Assembly (NCBI GenBank): GCA_007129085.1
Contig: SKWF01000213.1
Coordinates: 1-8,204 of the forward strand
Origin: Balneolaceae bacterium
GTDB lineage: Bacteria; Bacteroidota; Rhodothermia; Balneolales; Balneolaceae
DNA: 8,204 nt
Direction: 5' to 3'
Made by a program: the position numbers and the translations under genes. Shown in pieces: positions 6,238 through 8,204 of this stretch (its first letter is position 1; every line of letters starts with the position of its first letter). The notes beneath the pieces are model-generated. The model worked only from the letters and a program-made list of their open reading frames with translations, did no database searches and had not been told where the DNA came from.

Positions 6238-7788
6238 ATGATTGCGAAACTTCTGTACTTAAATTGGAAACTCTTTTTAGACCGTCTCACCGGCCTACAG
6301 ACCGCTCTGTTTATTGGGTACTCCATTTTCCTCCTCGGAATGTTTTTTAACATCATGGGTACGGCACTTGTCGTTATTTTTCTCGACAGTACTGCAGAGT
6401 TTCAGATCGATCTCCCCTGGCTTACCCCCGAAGTTCATCAACTAATACTTCTTACTTTCGCCAATGTCTTTTGGATTCTACACTTCTCGTTTACCAGCAC
6501 ACGCCTGCTAAATGTAGAAGAGAACCGTAAACTTCTCGCTTTTGGATATCCCGCCGGAAAGCTGGCCTGGCATCTCAACTTGATGAGCCTCTATCATCCC
6601 GTAAATATCATTTACAATCTTACCTGGCTTGTATTTTTGGGAATACAAATTGACAGCATGTGGAATATACCGGTATTGGTTTTAGCTGTATTCCTCAATT
6701 ATGCGTTGATATTTTCCATCAAACAGAGATTTTTGAAACTTGTTGAGCGAAAATTCCGGCTTATTATCTTCAGTGGGGTTTTTGTGTTAATTGGTGTTGG
6801 TACAGTTTTAGCGGTGGTATCTCGTCATACGCAAGCTATTCTGCAAAATGTAGCTGTAGAGTTGACCCAGATTATGGATCTGCTCTATTGGCTTCCCGGC
6901 GGGCTGCTATTCAGTTCTGCCACTTATACGCACGAACTGATGCTTACATCCGCACTGCTGATTTTTATGCTAGCATTAATCTACCTCGTTTTTCGAGATC
7001 ACTACTATAAAACTCTCTCCGGACTTTTAAGTCCAGCATTTAAGAAAGCGAATCAGGAAATTAGCCGACTCTGGATATCTTTAAAGAGAATTCTTGGGCC
7101 TAATGCAGGAAAGTATCTCTACTATGTGTGTATCCACCCGTACAACAAACTGCAGCTCGTAGCTATTTTAATCATACCCATCGTTTACATTCCAATTCTA
7201 CTCTACATAGATTTTGGCATAGTAACGGATATACTGGTTCCCACCATGCTTGCCGCCATACCGGTTGCGCTACTCGCCATGGGCATGGCCAATATGTTCG
7301 GTTATGAACACCGGGAGATGCTTTTGCATATGCAACTACCAGTCTCTTTCGAAAAGCAGCTCAAAGAACGATTCCTTGGTATTATTACCGTCCCTCTGTT
7401 TATTTTTTACGGAATTACCATATTTGAACTTCTCTATCTTCCCGATCTCGGTTCAGTATTTAGCATCTACATAGCAAACAGCTTTTTTTTCTTATGTTTT
7501 ATGCTCTTTTTCCTCTGGAGTTCATTTTATCAATACGAAACGGCTAGATATAGCACATTTAGCTATAAACACCCCATTATTGGCCAAAAAGTAACATTCT
7601 CTATCTCCATGCTGATTTTTATCCTTGGATATGCCGTTTTTGTGCCTCTCGGAGATCTGCAGCCATATAGGCTCTGGGTTATGACCGGCTTGATTGCCGC
7701 CATCGGCCTCTATCTCTGGAAAAATCTCGACTTGTTGGCTTCGGGATTTCGCAAGCGGATATTAATTCAGCTGTGGAACGACTTTTAA
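6238..7788 (+). CDS. Multi-pass inner-membrane protein, ABC-2-like permease (paralog 1 of a pair)
   Basis: This 516-aa hydrophobic protein has roughly 12 predicted membrane segments, at about residues 22-50, 69-87, 122-139, 144-161, 175-194, 233-252, 305-323, 327-353, 380-399, 406-432, 451-469 and 478-495. There is no signal peptide. Two polar stretches after membrane segments look alike: 'ENRKLLAFGYPAGKL' (95-109) and 'EHREMLLHMQLPVSFEK' (357-373). In ABC-2-type exporter permeases a similar E-x-R...L..P pattern is the cytoplasmic helix that meets the ATPase, so a two-half permease is a reasonable inference. It may be related to DUF5687-type Bacteroidota membrane proteins, but I cannot confirm this. 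The ATG at 6238 is chosen over the TTG at 6235 because it aligns residue by residue with the paralog downstream. No Shine-Dalgarno is visible. The gene starts about 30 nt after the terminator at 6177-6207, so its promoter is unclear. Substrate unknown. Confidence 0.5.
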   Translation: MIAKLLYLNWKLFLDRLTGLQTALFIGYSIFLLGMFFNIMGTALVVIFLDSTAEFQIDLPWLTPEVHQLILLTFANVFWILHFSFTSTRLLNVEENRKLLAFGYPAGKLAWHLNLMSLYHPVNIIYNLTWLVFLGIQIDSMWNIPVLVLAVFLNYALIFSIKQRFLKLVERKFRLIIFSGVFVLIGVGTVLAVVSRHTQAILQNVAVELTQIMDLLYWLPGGLLFSSATYTHELMLTSALLIFMLALIYLVFRDHYYKTLSGLLSPAFKKANQEISRLWISLKRILGPNAGKYLYYVCIHPYNKLQLVAILIIPIVYIPILLYIDFGIVTDILVPTMLAAIPVALLAMGMANMFGYEHREMLLHMQLPVSFEKQLKERFLGIITVPLFIFYGITIFELLYLPDLGSVFSIYIANSFFFLCFMLFFLWSSFYQYETARYSTFSYKHPIIGQKVTFSISMLIFILGYAVFVPLGDLQPYRLWVMTGLIAAIGLYLWKNLDLLASGFRKRILIQLWNDF

Positions 7789-7806
7789 ATCACAACAGTA
7801 TCGGCT

Positions 7807-8204
7807 TTGTTTAAACTTTTTATTCAAATAAACACCAAAATTTGGAAAGACTCCTTAACCGGGCTTAAGATTTTCTCTTTTGTAATCTACGCTTTGCTGG
7901 GCCTCTTATTTTTTGGACAGTTTGTTGGAATAGCGCTGCTTATTATGTTCGCGCCAAACATCGAAGTAGTACAGGAGCTCTATCCGTGGTTTACTGAAGA
8001 GATGCAATTTTTTGCCCACCTGTTTTTCATCAACTCCATCTGGTTTACACAGTTGTTTTTCACTAAGATTAGCCGGCTTCACCTTTCTGAAAACAGAAAG
8101 TTCCTCGCCTTCGGCATGCCGCTGAAAAAGTTGACCAACTATCTAAATATTGCCGGTTTCTTACAGCCGATTCATCTCTTTTTCTCGATATTTTGGATTT
8201 TTTA
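7807..8204 (+). CDS. Multi-pass membrane protein, paralog 2 of the permease pair (3' end outside window)
   Basis: The frame is open from the stop of the preceding gene to the window end. No ATG lies near the beginning; TTG at 7807 is taken as start because the resulting 132 residues align without any gap to the first 132 of the upstream gene. Shared blocks include 'LTGL' (17-20), Pro60-Trp61, 'ENRK' (95-98), 'LAFG' (100-103), Pro105, Lys108-Leu109 and Pro121; a hand count gives about 43 identities in 132. Membrane segments are visible at about 22-48, 68-86 and from 115 onward. It begins 18 nt after the stop of its paralog and in the same frame, so the two are surely co-transcribed and probably translationally coupled, and the products may form a heterodimer. 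The first later Met (residue 47, codon 7945) would delete the conserved N-terminus. Family as for the upstream gene: ABC-2-like permease by inference; the rest of the protein is not visible. Confidence 0.5.
   Translation, partial: MFKLFIQINTKIWKDSLTGLKIFSFVIYALLGLLFFGQFVGIALLIMFAPNIEVVQELYPWFTEEMQFFAHLFFINSIWFTQLFFTKISRLHLSENRKFLAFGMPLKKLTNYLNIAGFLQPIHLFFSIFWIF

Overview
The window looks like ordinary chromosomal DNA from a member of the Bacteroidota or a close sister phylum. Balneolota or Rhodothermota would fit, but this is an inference. The clues are outer-membrane beta-barrel proteins of the PF13568 'porin family' type, signal peptides that cleave before Gln (A|Q), start codons preceded by A-rich stretches instead of Shine-Dalgarno sequences, and a UvrA with a Bacteroidota-style 'SPKSGKEV' stretch. 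Every gene is on the + strand.

Layout. (1) Positions 1-800 hold the C-terminal 265 codons of an imidazolonepropionase-like amidohydrolase, whose start lies upstream; a strong intrinsic terminator follows at 831-872. (2) Positions 1004-3820 encode full-length UvrA (938 aa), the damage-recognition ATPase of nucleotide excision repair, with a possible sigma70-type promoter at 912-941. (3) Positions 3915-6142 hold three tandem paralogous genes for small secreted outer-membrane barrels (202, 205 and 203 aa). Each is followed by its own hairpin terminator (4543-4576, 5324-5357, 6177-6207), so they look like separate transcription units and not one operon. (4) From 6238 to the window end there are two adjacent paralogous multi-pass membrane proteins. 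The first is complete (516 aa). The second starts at a TTG at 7807, only 18 nt after the first one's stop and in the same reading frame, and runs off the window. Their first 132 residues align without a gap (about 43 identities by hand count). Their layout resembles ABC-2-type exporter permeases, so an ATPase gene may lie just downstream.

The sections do not form an obvious pathway: metabolism, DNA repair, envelope and transport genes lie side by side, mostly separated by terminators. No RNA gene, insertion sequence, CRISPR array or phage feature was seen. I found no convincing undescribed system. The most interesting element is the tandem permease pair, followed by the three-gene barrel family and the amidohydrolase that seems to lack metal ligands. 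(Form note: the original answer gave no feature confidence values; the uniform 0.5 is a placeholder required by the schema, not an estimate.)
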